Positions 26,154 to 39,000 of a stretch of DNA of 64,000 nt are shown here, piece after piece (position 1 is the stretch's first letter; every line of letters starts with the position of its first letter). The notes beneath the pieces were generated by a model. It saw only the letters and a program-made list of their open reading frames with translations, was not told the DNA's origin and made no database searches. Location: assembly GCA_963691815.1 (NCBI GenBank), contig OY829654.1, positions 12,018,298 through 12,082,297 of the forward strand, written 5' to 3'. Origin of the DNA: Echiichthys vipera. Lineage: Eukaryota > Chordata > Actinopteri > Perciformes > Trachinidae. A program made the translations under genes and the position numbers.

Positions 26154-26209
26154 CATTAATATGTTGTTTACACATTATAGCCATTAATATGTTGTATACA
26201 CATTATAGC
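26154..26209. repeat. 28-bp tandem duplication
   Basis: cattaatatgttgt(t/a)tacacattatagc occurs twice in direct tandem with a single mismatch, which suggests a recent slippage or duplication. Confidence 0.9.
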
Positions 26210-27339
26210 CTGACTGGTCAATCAGTGGAAGAGAGAAAAAAAAATTCCATCGAGTAAAGCCTTCACTTGCCGTTCTCTTTTTTCAATGAAGAAATACTCC
26301 CCAATTCTGTAAAAATCGATGCCAATGTAGCATCTACGCTAACCTCTTTAGGACCTGCCATTGTTGTTTTGAACGAGTGTTCAATTTTTGTGCCCCCCCC
26401 CCCTCCCCTCAACTGCCAGTAGCTCCTCAGAGGATGCTGATTGGCCATCTCACTGAACACAAACACATTACCTTGAGCCTGAGGGTTATCCGTGTGACAT
26501 GTAAACACACAATTCTCGTGTGTTATCGTGAGAATTCAGCTGCTGTGCAAGGTAATACACATCACACCACAAACCCTAATGTCTAAAAACCCACCATATA
26601 GCCTATTCCTTTTTTATATACGGCACTTTGCAGACTGTGCACACAGCTGATTATCCATTGTTAGACACAGTACAACCAAGTTCCTTCAACTTGGAGCCTC
26701 AGAAGTATTAACCAGAAAAGAGACACAACTCAGACAACTAAACAAATGGTCAACAATAAATAAAAAAGTTCTGTGGACGCCACGTTGGATGCAACAAGCA
26801 AAATCAAATCACATAAATTAAAGAGCATAACAATTCTCATACAATCAACAGCAAAAAAAAAGAAACATTACTAAAACAGACATGTATAAACTCCACAGTG
26901 GCTGCAACCACAAACACGCATATCAAAGCAGATAAAGTACTGAACAACTATTACACAGAGTTTAGTGCACACCAAAGCACACAACGTTGACCTTCCCATT
27001 CATACAGTCCGTTATAACTATATCAAGTGGTGTTGTACTCACCTGTCTGAAGGACACTTTGTGAGTCTTATGCAATGCACGGCCCTCCACAATCTGCTCC
27101 AGGATCAACCTCTCTCTTGTTCACTCTCAAAGCACAATATTACCAGTCCACTTAGCATTTGAGGAGCCCAGTGGAGACAAATGAGGCTCTGCAGTCACAT
27201 CAGGGATTATTGTCAAAACCAGCAGAAAGGCCATGCTGAAGGTAAAAATACCTCAGTCACCACTGGAGCATACAGATACACCATGATGATTTGAGCATTT
27301 ACCTTGTTAACAACTGGTGACATCTTGGGATGTAAGCAA

Positions 27340-28795
27340 GTGAGAGTATCTGCATCCTTCCTAGTGACCGGGTTCGACAAGGTGGAATAATGTCATCTGT
27401 TCTCTTTAATCTGCACATGGATGATCTTTCTATGAGTGTACAATTGGATGTATTGTTAACCATCTGATGTATGCTAATGACTTAATCATCCCTTCTCCTT
27501 ATATTGCGAGTTTACAGCAACTGCTCAGAGTCTGCTCAACTTATGGTGTGCAGTATGACAGTAAATTCAACTCTTAGGGTGCACTCACACCTGGCCAGGT
27601 TGATTCATGCCGTGCTCAAGAGTGATTGTCTCCCCTCAGTGTTGTCATTGCTAAAACAAATGAGGATGAGAAGCAACCTTTTCCTTCCAAAGATGGACAA
27701 GTGCAAGTCATAATTTTGTTCCCACCTTTCATGCTGTGTTAAGGAATGTTATGTACAAATGAATGGGTTGATTAAATGATTAAAAACAATTTAATAATAA
27801 TGGCCTTATATGAGCCTACACAAAGTGATACAAGGTATTCCTCCTGTTTGGGAAACTTTGGATCATCTGCCTGTATGTGTTTAATCACTGTGGATTTGTG
27901 ATTATATATATCTGTGTTACTGGGTTTGATAGCATTGTATTTATTTTGTTTTTATATTGATGATGTGTCCGAAGTTAAGTTGATAAGGAACTTGATTTTG
28001 CACTTTATATTCCCATCAAGTTAACAGCATTGTCAAGGAGCTCAAAAAGGAATCCATGCTGTGCAGTAGATCACTTTAAAATATCCCATACATATAAAAT
28101 GTCACACCAGCAAGTGAATAATGACAGTGGAATTCCGTAACTATTGTACCATGAACAGCTTCATCCACTCAATCCCGGATCTCATAAATATTATTTTTAT
28201 AGGCTAAGCCACTTTTGTGAACATGATAAGACAAAGGACCCAATGATTTAGGTCCGTTTTGTCATCAGAGTATAAAGTAAAGAGGCACAGAATGAATTTA
28301 TAGTGATGAAAGAGGGTGTGATGAGACTTTTTTTGGCTCATACTGTGAAACACAATTATAATAAAGAAAAACTGTCACTGTAAATCCACAACAGTTTGCT
28401 CTTAGTAACTGTTAGTGAAGCAGTTGAAGGTTTATAAGGAATGTTGTCTTTAAACCTCATAAATAGTCATCTTATTATTATTTATTGAATTAGTCAACTG
28501 TTCCTTAATTATTATTTGATTTAAATTGTTAATTCATGTCTGATTAATTCTTACTGGTCGGTTGCTGATCTTAATTACTTTCATTTTTATTTTATTTCTT
28601 AATGGTTTTAACTCTCATGTATTATTTATGTCTCCTTAAATTATGTTTACTAATGTCTAATGTTTTATCTTTACACTATCCACTAAGTGTGGCTGCAACC
28701 TCTGTTGTAGCTCACACGCTGTGCAGCACATTGTGCTTCCATCTAAAATGAAATGCGCTACTGTATACTGTATAAATAAAGTTTTGCTTGCTTGC
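27340..28795 (+). mobile_element. LINE remnant: reverse-transcriptase core and 3' tail
   Basis: VRQGGIMSSVLFNLHMDDL is encoded near 27370-27430. After a frameshift, YANDLIIPSPYIASLQQLL follows, with YAND in place of the catalytic YADD. This is the palm domain of a non-LTR reverse transcriptase. Near 28720-28795, 'gcacattgtgcttccatct...gcgctactgtatactgtataaataaagttt' looks like a LINE/SINE 3' tail. Whether both pieces are one insertion is not certain. It is inactive (frameshift, stops, altered catalytic residue). Confidence 0.65.
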
Positions 28796-31691
28796 TGTAC
28801 CTGCTTCTAAAAATAACCGTCACTTTCCCCTTCAGTCCTCAGAGTTCAGTTAAAGTCTGAACATGTAAAATACGGAAAGATTGCGCCTCTTTTTTTCTCC
28901 ATCCTTCAATCAATCTCCTCTACCTCTGACTATTTACTGGAATTTGAGAACACAGCGGATTGCAAATGAACTTCTTAACTCTGTTAGATCATATTGATCT
29001 GTCAATTTTGTTCTCTAATGTTACAAACCTTGAACCTAATCAGACAAGGATTGCCATTACCATCCTGCTACTTGTTGTATAAGGATGTAGTGGGGAGATG
29101 GACATAGCCAATGATTCCAATCTTATTTGTTATAATCCTTTGATCATGTTTCAAGATTAAAAGTAAATTCCTTTCTGGTGCACTTTCTTGTCCAGCAGTA
29201 ATGGGCTCCCAATGAGTTGATTTTGAGGACTCATCATTCTCCCCCTGCAGTGGTACTGAATAAGCATCAAGTATACAGAATATTAAAAATCATGCTTTTT
29301 ATTTTTCGTAGAGGAATGTGTGTATGAGGGGTTGCCTATTGACTCTTTATAATGCTAAAGATCTGATAGCCTTTTATAACACAACATTTTTCTTCCAAAG
29401 CACTCAAGAAAGAGAAGCATGGAACCCTTGGAAGTTTCATATGATGTTCCTTTCTAAGGGCTACATTTTATTTATTGATAATCTGTCAGTGTTTGTAAGG
29501 GGCTTTTTAATTCCTCCCTTTCTAACGGAGCAATTTAGGAGGAAATATTTGAAAGAGAATGTCAAAACATTAATTTCGATTTTCAACCTATTCACCACAG
29601 ACATTTACAAACGTCTGTGTTCCAGTAAAAAGGGGACGATATCAAAAGTATTAATTCTAACGTGCAAATCGGAAAATTGGATAAAAAAAAAAAAAAGAAA
29701 CTTGCTAAAGGGAACGATTTCTTTTTGCATAATGTGAAATTAGTTACTGTTAGTGAGACTGACGCAAGCAGTTAACAGATCATGTTGGATAAAAGATTTC
29801 TGAATTAAAATTAAGCAGCAGATGGGTCGAAGTAACGGAAGCATATTAAATCAAAACACATCACTCTAAGAAGTGTCCTCCTTAGCATATGTTTGTGGCT
29901 TGCTTCTACTCTCAGAGCTCTCAGAGCATCTTGAAAGTGTTCTGCTGAATAATAGGTGAGGAAAAACCTTATGTTAAATTCCTTCAAATCAATAAGAACA
30001 TGCTGTCACATTTGCATTAAAAGTAATTTTTCTAATCATTGTCTTTTCAAATAACAAAATGCATTTTATATCCAATTTTAATGCACTTGATGACTGAGTT
30101 GGATATACAACTACTTACATCTTGTTTCCCCATTATAAATGTAGATAAAACATTTTGCATCAAATTCAAATTAATTAGAATCAATGATATTGTTCTATTG
30201 CTATTAAAGCCCTTTTAAATACAATACTACTTTAAATTCTACTGATACTTTTGCGTTTACAATAACATTGTTAGTTCCGCTTTCCAGATCTGCGAGACAT
30301 TAATGGGAGAGGCATTTGGTAAATTCTAAAATAAAAATAGATGTATAAAAAGATGTAATAGAAAAAAGGATTAATATAATCAAACTCATGATCGGCATTT
30401 TCAAGACTTTTGAAAGATTGTTTTGAGACATTTTAATTGCAATTAAGTCCTTACTTGTTTTTAGAATTAATTCAATGTGTTTTAAGGATCTACGGGAACC
30501 CTGCAAATTCTGCTGACAGGTCAAAGGAAATACAGAACTATGTGTGAGTGCTTTAAGAATATTTAAGGTTCCAAGATGTGGACTAATGTATTAAGTAAGA
30601 CCTGATACACCGGACGTGCCGCAATAATATAGACAATCAAGATTTTTTGTTTGTTTTGTTTTAATAGAGATCATTCTTTTTCAATCCATTATAAAATAGC
30701 CATTAAAAACTTTTTTAAATCCAAATATTTACATATAAACAAATGGCTGTGCAAAATGTACAAGAACTTGGCAAGAAAGTATCATATATGTCTTATATGT
30801 CATATTCACTGTATATGAAAAATAAGACAAATTTGCCCAATTTGAAGTTTTCAACTGATAGGCCTACACATAACAAACTTAAATATATACAGTGATACAA
30901 TTTACCAACAAACATCCTTTCATAAAATGGCAAAGGTATAAAGATCAATATTTGTATGTGCACTAAAAATATAAAAAGTTACAAAGTGGGTATGTTCATC
31001 TGATTGACTGGTTTTAGAAAAGTGATCTGTCAAAGTGCAGTCCTCGTTCTGCATTTCATGCTCATGTTTACCAACATGATCATCCTCCATCATTCATTAA
31101 TATAAAAAAAATGTGGACATATAATTATAGGAAAATGTGTGATTCACTTAAATGACTGTAATCATATAGCCCATGAGACAGAGTCTGGATACTTAACATC
31201 ACTAACAACCACTTAATTTCCCAAATATTACTTTCAATGTTTGCTTTTTTTTATCCCTTTAACCACCGAGACTAAAGTGTGTTTGAGATGGGCAACTCAT
31301 CACAGTGAACATCCTATCCAAAGCTATTTTAGTCAAAGCTTACCTAACATTACACACTCTTATTTGAAAAGTCTGGAGCTCTTTGGGTGACATTTATGAA
31401 AGGCAAGGAAATGATGTGAAACCTTTTTGATAGAGGTGTCACGATTCTCCAAAAACGTTTGGATTTTTGTTCTGAAGGTCATGATTTGATTAAATTTTCA
31501 AATTAAACATTTATTTTTCAGCACTGACGGCTATGTCATTACTATTATTAGTCTTGATACATTAATCATTGGTGTTATGATCTGACAACTGACTTCTTTA
31601 AAAAGGTTAGCTACATGGTATCAGGAGTGATATAACCACCGTATTTGTGTTCATTTATCACACTAATAGCCATACAGTCACATTTAAATAA

Positions 31692-33023
31692 TTTATTTTT
31701 ATGCTTTTGATTTTGATTACTGAAATAACATTCATTTCGATACATTTTTCAATTTAGAATTAAAGGTGTATCACCCCTGCTTCTTGGTAATATTATTCAA
31801 GAAATAGCGAGCCAAATCAACATTATTATTTTCATAATGTTCATCATTCATTACAGTTTGATCCTCCAAATCAGCAGGCTACACCTACATTTAACTCACC
31901 AGAAAATAAAATGAATGTGTGCAACATTAAAGAGAGGAAGTTCACTGTGATAGATGGTACAGTTCTTTAAGTTGAATTTTTGTCACTAAAGACAAATTTG
32001 AAAACTGCTGACACCAGGGGAGGTGGCAACAAGTCTCATGAGTATGGTATGCTTTAGAAATGATCCACAGGAATGTAAAGTATTTGTCGTCTTTGTTGTA
32101 AGTGTAGAATCTGGATAGAATATGTAATGTTGCTTTCAACCACTGTGTCGGGAACTCTCACAATAAAAACAATATAGTGGCGAGAGTTCAAATACCAACA
32201 CCTGTGCTTACATCATGCACAACACATGACATATAAATAATATTTTTTGTTTCCAATCAAGCAAAGACAAAGAAAGAAATTGCACAACAAAACATTAAAG
32301 CACTCATCCTACAAATCGGGACTGGTGATGGGACCGAAGCTGATAAACACATTCTAATCCATATGGCTTCATTTGTTAAGAAGGCAACTGAGCAGATGAC
32401 AAGGCTAGTCATGATTAGTCTCTGTGAAACAATCCACATTAAAACCGTGCTAAAATATAGCATAAATGTGTGATAAATTAAAATCTCTCTTAAGAACTTA
32501 AATAAAGTGTTTACGTTAGTATGGTCAAGAAAATTAGCCCATTACTGCAGTTTTGTAAATCAGGCTGTTGCACTGGAATGTTGCACATTAATCCAAAAGG
32601 GAACCACTTCACAGAGATTTGCTACAACATGGATGTCAGTGCAAATGACTTTGACAAGGTCTTCAGGTCGGAAGTGCTCAGTTCAGTTAGAGAGATTTTT
32701 CTTGTGTGCAGCATGAGGCAGTGCATGGGTGAAGTGTAGTTAGGTGCAACTTGTCTCTAAAGAGCAAACCGAGCTGAGAGACACACTGGAATCAGGGCCG
32801 AGTTCAAATATTTGCTCCTTTGAAAATACAAAAGACCTGTGCTTGAAGCTTTTAAAAGAAGATGTCTCTTCAGTGTTCCAGATAATTCTCTTCCCAGAGA
32901 GACAGATGTCTCACCATTCAGCAGTAGGTGATCAAAGTAAGTACCGGCAGAGAGAGTCTGAGCTGACAGTCAACTCTGCTTTTCTGCTGCCACTTAGCGA
33001 GACTACTCATTTTAATGTTGGCG
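31692..33023 (-). other. taf4: taf4 3' untranslated region (inferred)
   Basis: Non-coding sequence following the taf4 stop. The first AATAAA on the - strand that I can see downstream is at about 31692-31697 (tttatt on +), which would give a 1.3-kb UTR. No transcript evidence is available, and a variant signal closer to the stop is possible. Confidence 0.35.
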
Positions 33024-36000
33024 CTATTTCAGGAAGCCTTTATAGAGCAGGTGTGAGTGACTGGTCCCTCTTTCATTCTCCAGGCAGAAGAGCAGGTCCC
33101 TGAGGTTGACTCTGGTGATGCGCTGTCGCATAAACTGTCTGGAGCCTGTTCCACTGGAGCCTCCAGGCTGAGAGGGACCTGACCCTGAGCCCTGGGGCGT
33201 AAAACGGCGCAAACACAAGAAAGACATTTAGTCTTTTATTGACTTTTATTTTGTAGAATTTATTTAATAATTCAAAAATAAGCACAGCCCTTTTAGGCCA
33301 AGTGGTTCCATATTCCTCACCTCTGCACTTGAGCCCCTAACAGGAGAGTCCATTTTCCGCTTTTTCCTTGGGCCAATTGCTGCCAGCGCCGTTAGATTGG
33401 CTTCTCTCTGTCTGATCTGAGCCAGCTCCTGCTGCTGCATCTGTAATAAAAGCAATAACACACAGATTAGCCTCACAGACAAATTTGTCATAATGCTTCA
33501 CAAAGACACCAAATCATAAAGGCACTTATTGTAGCATATTCTTACCTCTTTGGCCTTCTGTTTAAGTCTGAGCTGCTCAGGGTCCTCTTGCCGTGACCGA
33601 GACTGCAGTAAGGTAGAGGATATTTTAATATTTCAAGATGGATATGTACAATTTATTCAATGAATTGTTTAATTCATTCACTTGCTCATTATTAAAAGAT
33701 CCGTCCTTTGAGTGACTGTTAGCAGCAGAGGAAACCTACACTAATGACACTGACCCGAGAGCACTCATCCGACTTGTCTATGCAATTATGACAGTGTTTA
33801 GGATACTTTGTCAATTATGCTGTGTGACCTTGTTTTATAGTGTTACCTTGGCCGCCTTCAAGAGAATCTCTCTCTCCTGCTCTTCCTTCTTTTGTTTCTC
33901 CATCTGATCCAGCTGTTCAAAGAATTTAAGTTGGGTTCGCACATCGCTGACCTGCTCACACCGCTCATCCTCCTGATGGATGGATGAAGGAAGACGTTGC
34001 AAGGAAGGTAGAGAAAGGTAAAACTGGTAAAACAGAGCAAGTGACAATGGGTCTCACCAGCTCTATAATTACTGTAATTAATAATATCCTTGATCACCTT
34101 GAATGTTTTGTTTTTGTGCTGTGCCACTTGTGACACCCTTTCCAGCAGGTTTTGTAGTCGCTGCTGTGTAGCGTGGGAAATGTAGTTGATCACATCTGTG
34201 CCCAACTCGCTGACACCAAACTTCTTGCCTGTCACAACAGTAGGAGTTTGGATACAGATTTAAACAGAATGAGACAGTGTCAACCTTTAAAAGCAAAAAT
34301 GTGCTGTATAGTTTCACTTAGTTTTTTTGTGTCTCACCAATCTCCAGAACTCTCCGGGTGAGCAAAGAGGTGGAGAGGAAGGCCTCGTCCTTACAGGAAC
34401 GAGTCACCGTGCCAAAAAGCTCAGAGTTGGTTGCTAAGATACGGGCGCTCTCCTCCGACAGGTTGACTCCTGCCATGGAGGCCACATCATTGATATCATC
34501 ATCATCCCTGGATGAAATAAAAGTGACGAGTCAGACATAAACTGCAACGCAATCAACAACTTTTTGTGTGCAAAACTGAGATCTCTCTTTTTGTGTTTAT
34601 ATATTTGTACAAAATAAACTCAATATCTTGTAGGTGCAATGGTCTACCATAGCTAAAAAAACAGTTCAAACAATGTATATACTAGGATAATTCATCCAGA
34701 ACCCTAATTACTGAGCCTGACTAAATAACTGCACTTGTAAAATCATCAGTGCAGTTAATATATCACAGCATAATGCACAAATGTAAGCCTATAAGGCTTT
34801 TATATGTGGCATTTTAGCATTTCTGTCTTTGGTGCCCCCCAGTGGTAGCTTCAAAAAGGACAATGTGGCTGAAAGCACCACACTTGGAAATTTTACTACA
34901 AACAAAAATGTATGCCACTGGAATAACTTAGGATCATTGGATTTCTTTGACGTCATTTTGCATCTCTCTGTGGTCAGTATGAGTCTTTTTGAGTGACACC
35001 TTGCAGGTAAAGCTCAGGGCCCAGGGACTGGGAGGCCTGATCAGTAATCAATCGTCCTGCTTTTCTCCTATATATCCAAACACAATATACAGTTGTCAAT
35101 CATCAGCCGTACAATCTATTTTTTGCACAAGGCAGAGGAGAAGTTCATAGGCTCTTAAATCCAATCACTATTTTATGCATAAACCAGTCTATTAGTTACA
35201 CTTGTACAGTCTAATGCAATCCGATACAATACCCCTGTATTAAACCCTATCTGTTTGTGTATTTATTACCATTGACTGCTGACTGTAAGCCAAATTGCAC
35301 CTCTCTTTGTAAATGCAGATAAATTATCAGTTTATGTCAGCAGTTTCAAAAAAGGTGTAACTTCCATGATATATTACCTATAAACACTTATGCTTATGAG
35401 GTAATTAATTAAGATAAATACTGCATAGATTAGCAAATTTGTCTTTGTCAACCAATGAATCATTAAACAACAGAAGGGTGGTACAATATGAACAGAAATC
35501 GGGACAATAAAGCCAACAGGCTGAATTGTTCTAAAGAAAGACTGTTGTTAAACAGACATATTTATATCATGGCCTAACTAAACAATGCTTGAGAATGTAT
35601 TCAAGTGGTGTTGTTTGTAGTCTTAATGTTGGATTTCCTGTTTTTAGTCTTCCATAATCTGTTATGGCTGAATCCTCTCTCCCAGTTCCCAGTTTTATTG
35701 ACTTAATTTTGCATGGTGCATTCTCAATCTGTTTGCACAGTTGATGTCCATCATATCCTCCATATATTTTGTCCACACATGATATCTGTGGTCTTAGGGT
35801 TGTATTTTTTAACTTTGTTTTCCTGTTGAGATGTTGTGTTCATAAAAATGAATCAGCACACAGACAAATAGGTGATACCAGGATGACATAATTCCCTATA
35901 GTTAACCATGCTGGTGAGAGTAGTAAATGAAAATAATAACTGACCTGGGTCTGGTACTCATATAGGCTGCCGTAGCTACCATAACAGCTTGAATTATTTA

Positions 36001-39000
36001 ATTCAATAACTCCGTAAGGAGGACCATCTTCATCTTAATGTCCTGATATCATTGACTATTCATAAAGTATGCAACCGTCTATTAATTCACTTTTAATATA
36101 GATTAATGTGACAATTATTTTCTTGATTAATCAATTAACACATAGTCATTACATATTTGGTCTATACAATGTCGGCAAGTAATTTTAAAAGTTGTTGCTT
36201 AAAATTCTGTAAATTTTGAGAATGTAAAATATTGGAACTAGGAATTTCTAAAACTCCTGGAATGCTGACTATTTGGAAACCGGTATTTAAGAGACACTTA
36301 TTATATTTATGTATATAATATGTCAAACCTGAAGGTTCCCCCTCCTGCTTCCTTCAGCTTGTTCTTCTGAGCAGCTGTAAGAGGGCCCTGACTGACTACT
36401 TGCATTCCTTTGGCCCCTGGAGCCGTCGTCTGCTTCACTGTTGGCATTAACAGAGACACACACAGAGAAAGAAGCAATTTGGGAGGATTGTTGCTGCTAA
36501 ATGAGAAGAATGAATTGTAGTTAGTCAGTGTACTATGATGTGTTTTTAAGTCTTTTAAATTTATTTACATTGGTATTTATATATTTTTCTTGCTCACTTT
36601 TCTGTTCGGGTCTTATTTTAACACTTTTATCATGTGAAGTGCGTTGTGACTGTCTGTAAAAGGTTCTATATCAAATTAACTTGTTATTAAATTTGGGATC
36701 TTTAAGGAGCTTAATATCCTGCAATCACAGATAGTATCCACAAAGTGGCAGCACGTCCTTACTGCATATAGTACATGGGTGAATTCTCAAATACAGGCAG
36801 ACTCAGGAGGAACCAACTGCATATTCAGTTCACCATATAGAAGACATCAAATTAGTGTAAGTAACTGTTAAACACACACCTGTCTGTAGCTGTTTGACGA
36901 CCTGCGGCTGGCCCACAGTGATGCGGCTGTGAGACTGTCCTCTGAGTGTTACCATGGGAGACTGAGCCAGCGTCACCTGTGGCCTGACCATTGTGCCCTG
37001 TTGCTGGGGCATGATCTGCGCACATTCGGGGACAAAGAATCAGAAACACAGAATAAAAGCATAGACATAAATAGAGGCAAGAACTCTCATTCAAGGTTTC
37101 TTCTTGTTATGTGCATGCCAGTGCCTGAATTCAGATACAGGTGATGATAAATTACCAGTCCAGGTTTACTGTGAGGTGTCTGAGTGAGGCTGATAACTGT
37201 GGTTTTGGTTGCGGCAGCACTGGTGGCTGTCGTGGTGGCCGTGGAGAGGGGAGGTCGCAGCACCACAGCAGTGAGGGCCGTGGAGGCTGCCGCAGCGGGC
37301 CGAGCACTAGGCTGAGGCAGCAGGCTCTGCTGGATGAAGGCCTCTGAGTCTGGGGTCATCTGACGAAGTGCTGGGAGGCTTCTCTGCAGCCAGATAGAGG
37401 ATAGAAAGAGTGAACATATATTCAGTTTGATAAAGTTGCTGAGTCCTTTCCAGAAAGGATAGATTTGTTGCTACAGCCCATCTCTCAGGGGAAACAGCAC
37501 CAACATACTTCTTACCTGACGTACTGCACCATCTTGTAAATATTGGCATGTTAATATGTGACTAATGCCTGTTCTGCTAGTCATGTCCCTAATGTAGGTA
37601 ATGTTATCACTGACCCTACTGTACTGAGCTTACCTGTACCAAAAATAGATTCAACGGTAAAAAATCAGATGCATTTAGTAAAATAAAATGATTTATACCC
37701 AAGGATTAGATTTTGATAAAAACAAAAAGGTGAGCTACAAAGGATCAGGGCCCTGTGCACCAATGAAGATCTGTCAGTAAATATCTGTCAAACACAATCA
37801 CATCAAGAGACAAAGTGGCGAGCTGGCCCAGCATATAAACCATGTCCCCTGATCTTCAGTCTTGACCTTAAGTGCATATTATATGTAGACAATCTTCCAA
37901 ATGATGAGACAAATTCCAAATTTGTGGTTAAGCAATTCATTTTTTAGAATTGGCAGCACAAATTCCTCAATACTGAGTTAACTTTTTTCAAAACACACAG
38001 TCAGCTCAACAGAAGTCAATATGGGCTAAACTGTCAGTCAATTTATTGTTTTGACAAAAAAATGCATGAACTTTTTCATTATTCACAGAGGTTTACAACC
38101 TACTCCATGATAGTGTCACTTTCCCTGCCTACTCTCCATTCCTCAAAACCACAGTGGAAATATTTTCCTCTTGGAGGTTGAAAGTTTATGACCAGCAACC
38201 ATGTGAATAAATGCTGGATGTCTTGGCATATTTGCAAAAGATTACCATAGATGGATGAGGCAAGAAAATCATATTTCCCCAGGTATATTTCAAGTGAGAA
38301 CATAAGATGAGAAGTGGATGAAATCTGTAGCTCTCCTTTACCAGTGTGTTTAGTGAATATGTATATAGTTTTGTATTGCGTTACCGGAATTCATTTAGTT
38401 TCACTTTGTGCATTTGGAATTACTCCATGACCAAAAATGACCAATTCATGGATTCAATTCATTCGGTGAAAAAATGTCTTTTTGTTGAACTGGAATCTTT
38501 ATTTATATTAAAGGCAATAGTGATACATATTATAATTATACCTATTGTTGTCTCACTGTTGGGAGATAACTGTTATCGGTGTTCTGGTACAATAATGAAT
38601 GCAGAGATGGGTATGAAGTGTTTTATTTGAATTAGTACATTTTGGATGTGAGATTAACAGTTGTGGTGAGCTAGATATTGGTAAAGAGAACTGTGAGCAG
38701 TGCAGTGAACGCAGTAGAGAGGAAATGTCTATAACTGATTATTAAAAAAAGAGAAAAAAATGTTACATTCATGATTATGCTCTTCATTAGATGACCCTAA
38801 GAGAGTTGGGGTCGCTGAGAGGAAGAAGACCTGTTTCTTCAACTTCAGTTCTATGCACAGCCGTATCAATCAACACACAATTAAACAGGTATGTGTGTTA
38901 ATGCTAAACAGAGTTGTTGACTTTCATTTGATTAAAACTCATGGCACCAGTGTTTACACTGGAGAAGTACTGTAAACCCTTAACCATTTTATCTGCATAT

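Noticed and set aside
29318..29737. 139-codon open frame, the longest in the 28-31 kb region
   Set aside because: Low-complexity AT-rich translation, no recognised domain, no splice context, and it ends in a poly-A/Lys run. Judged chance.
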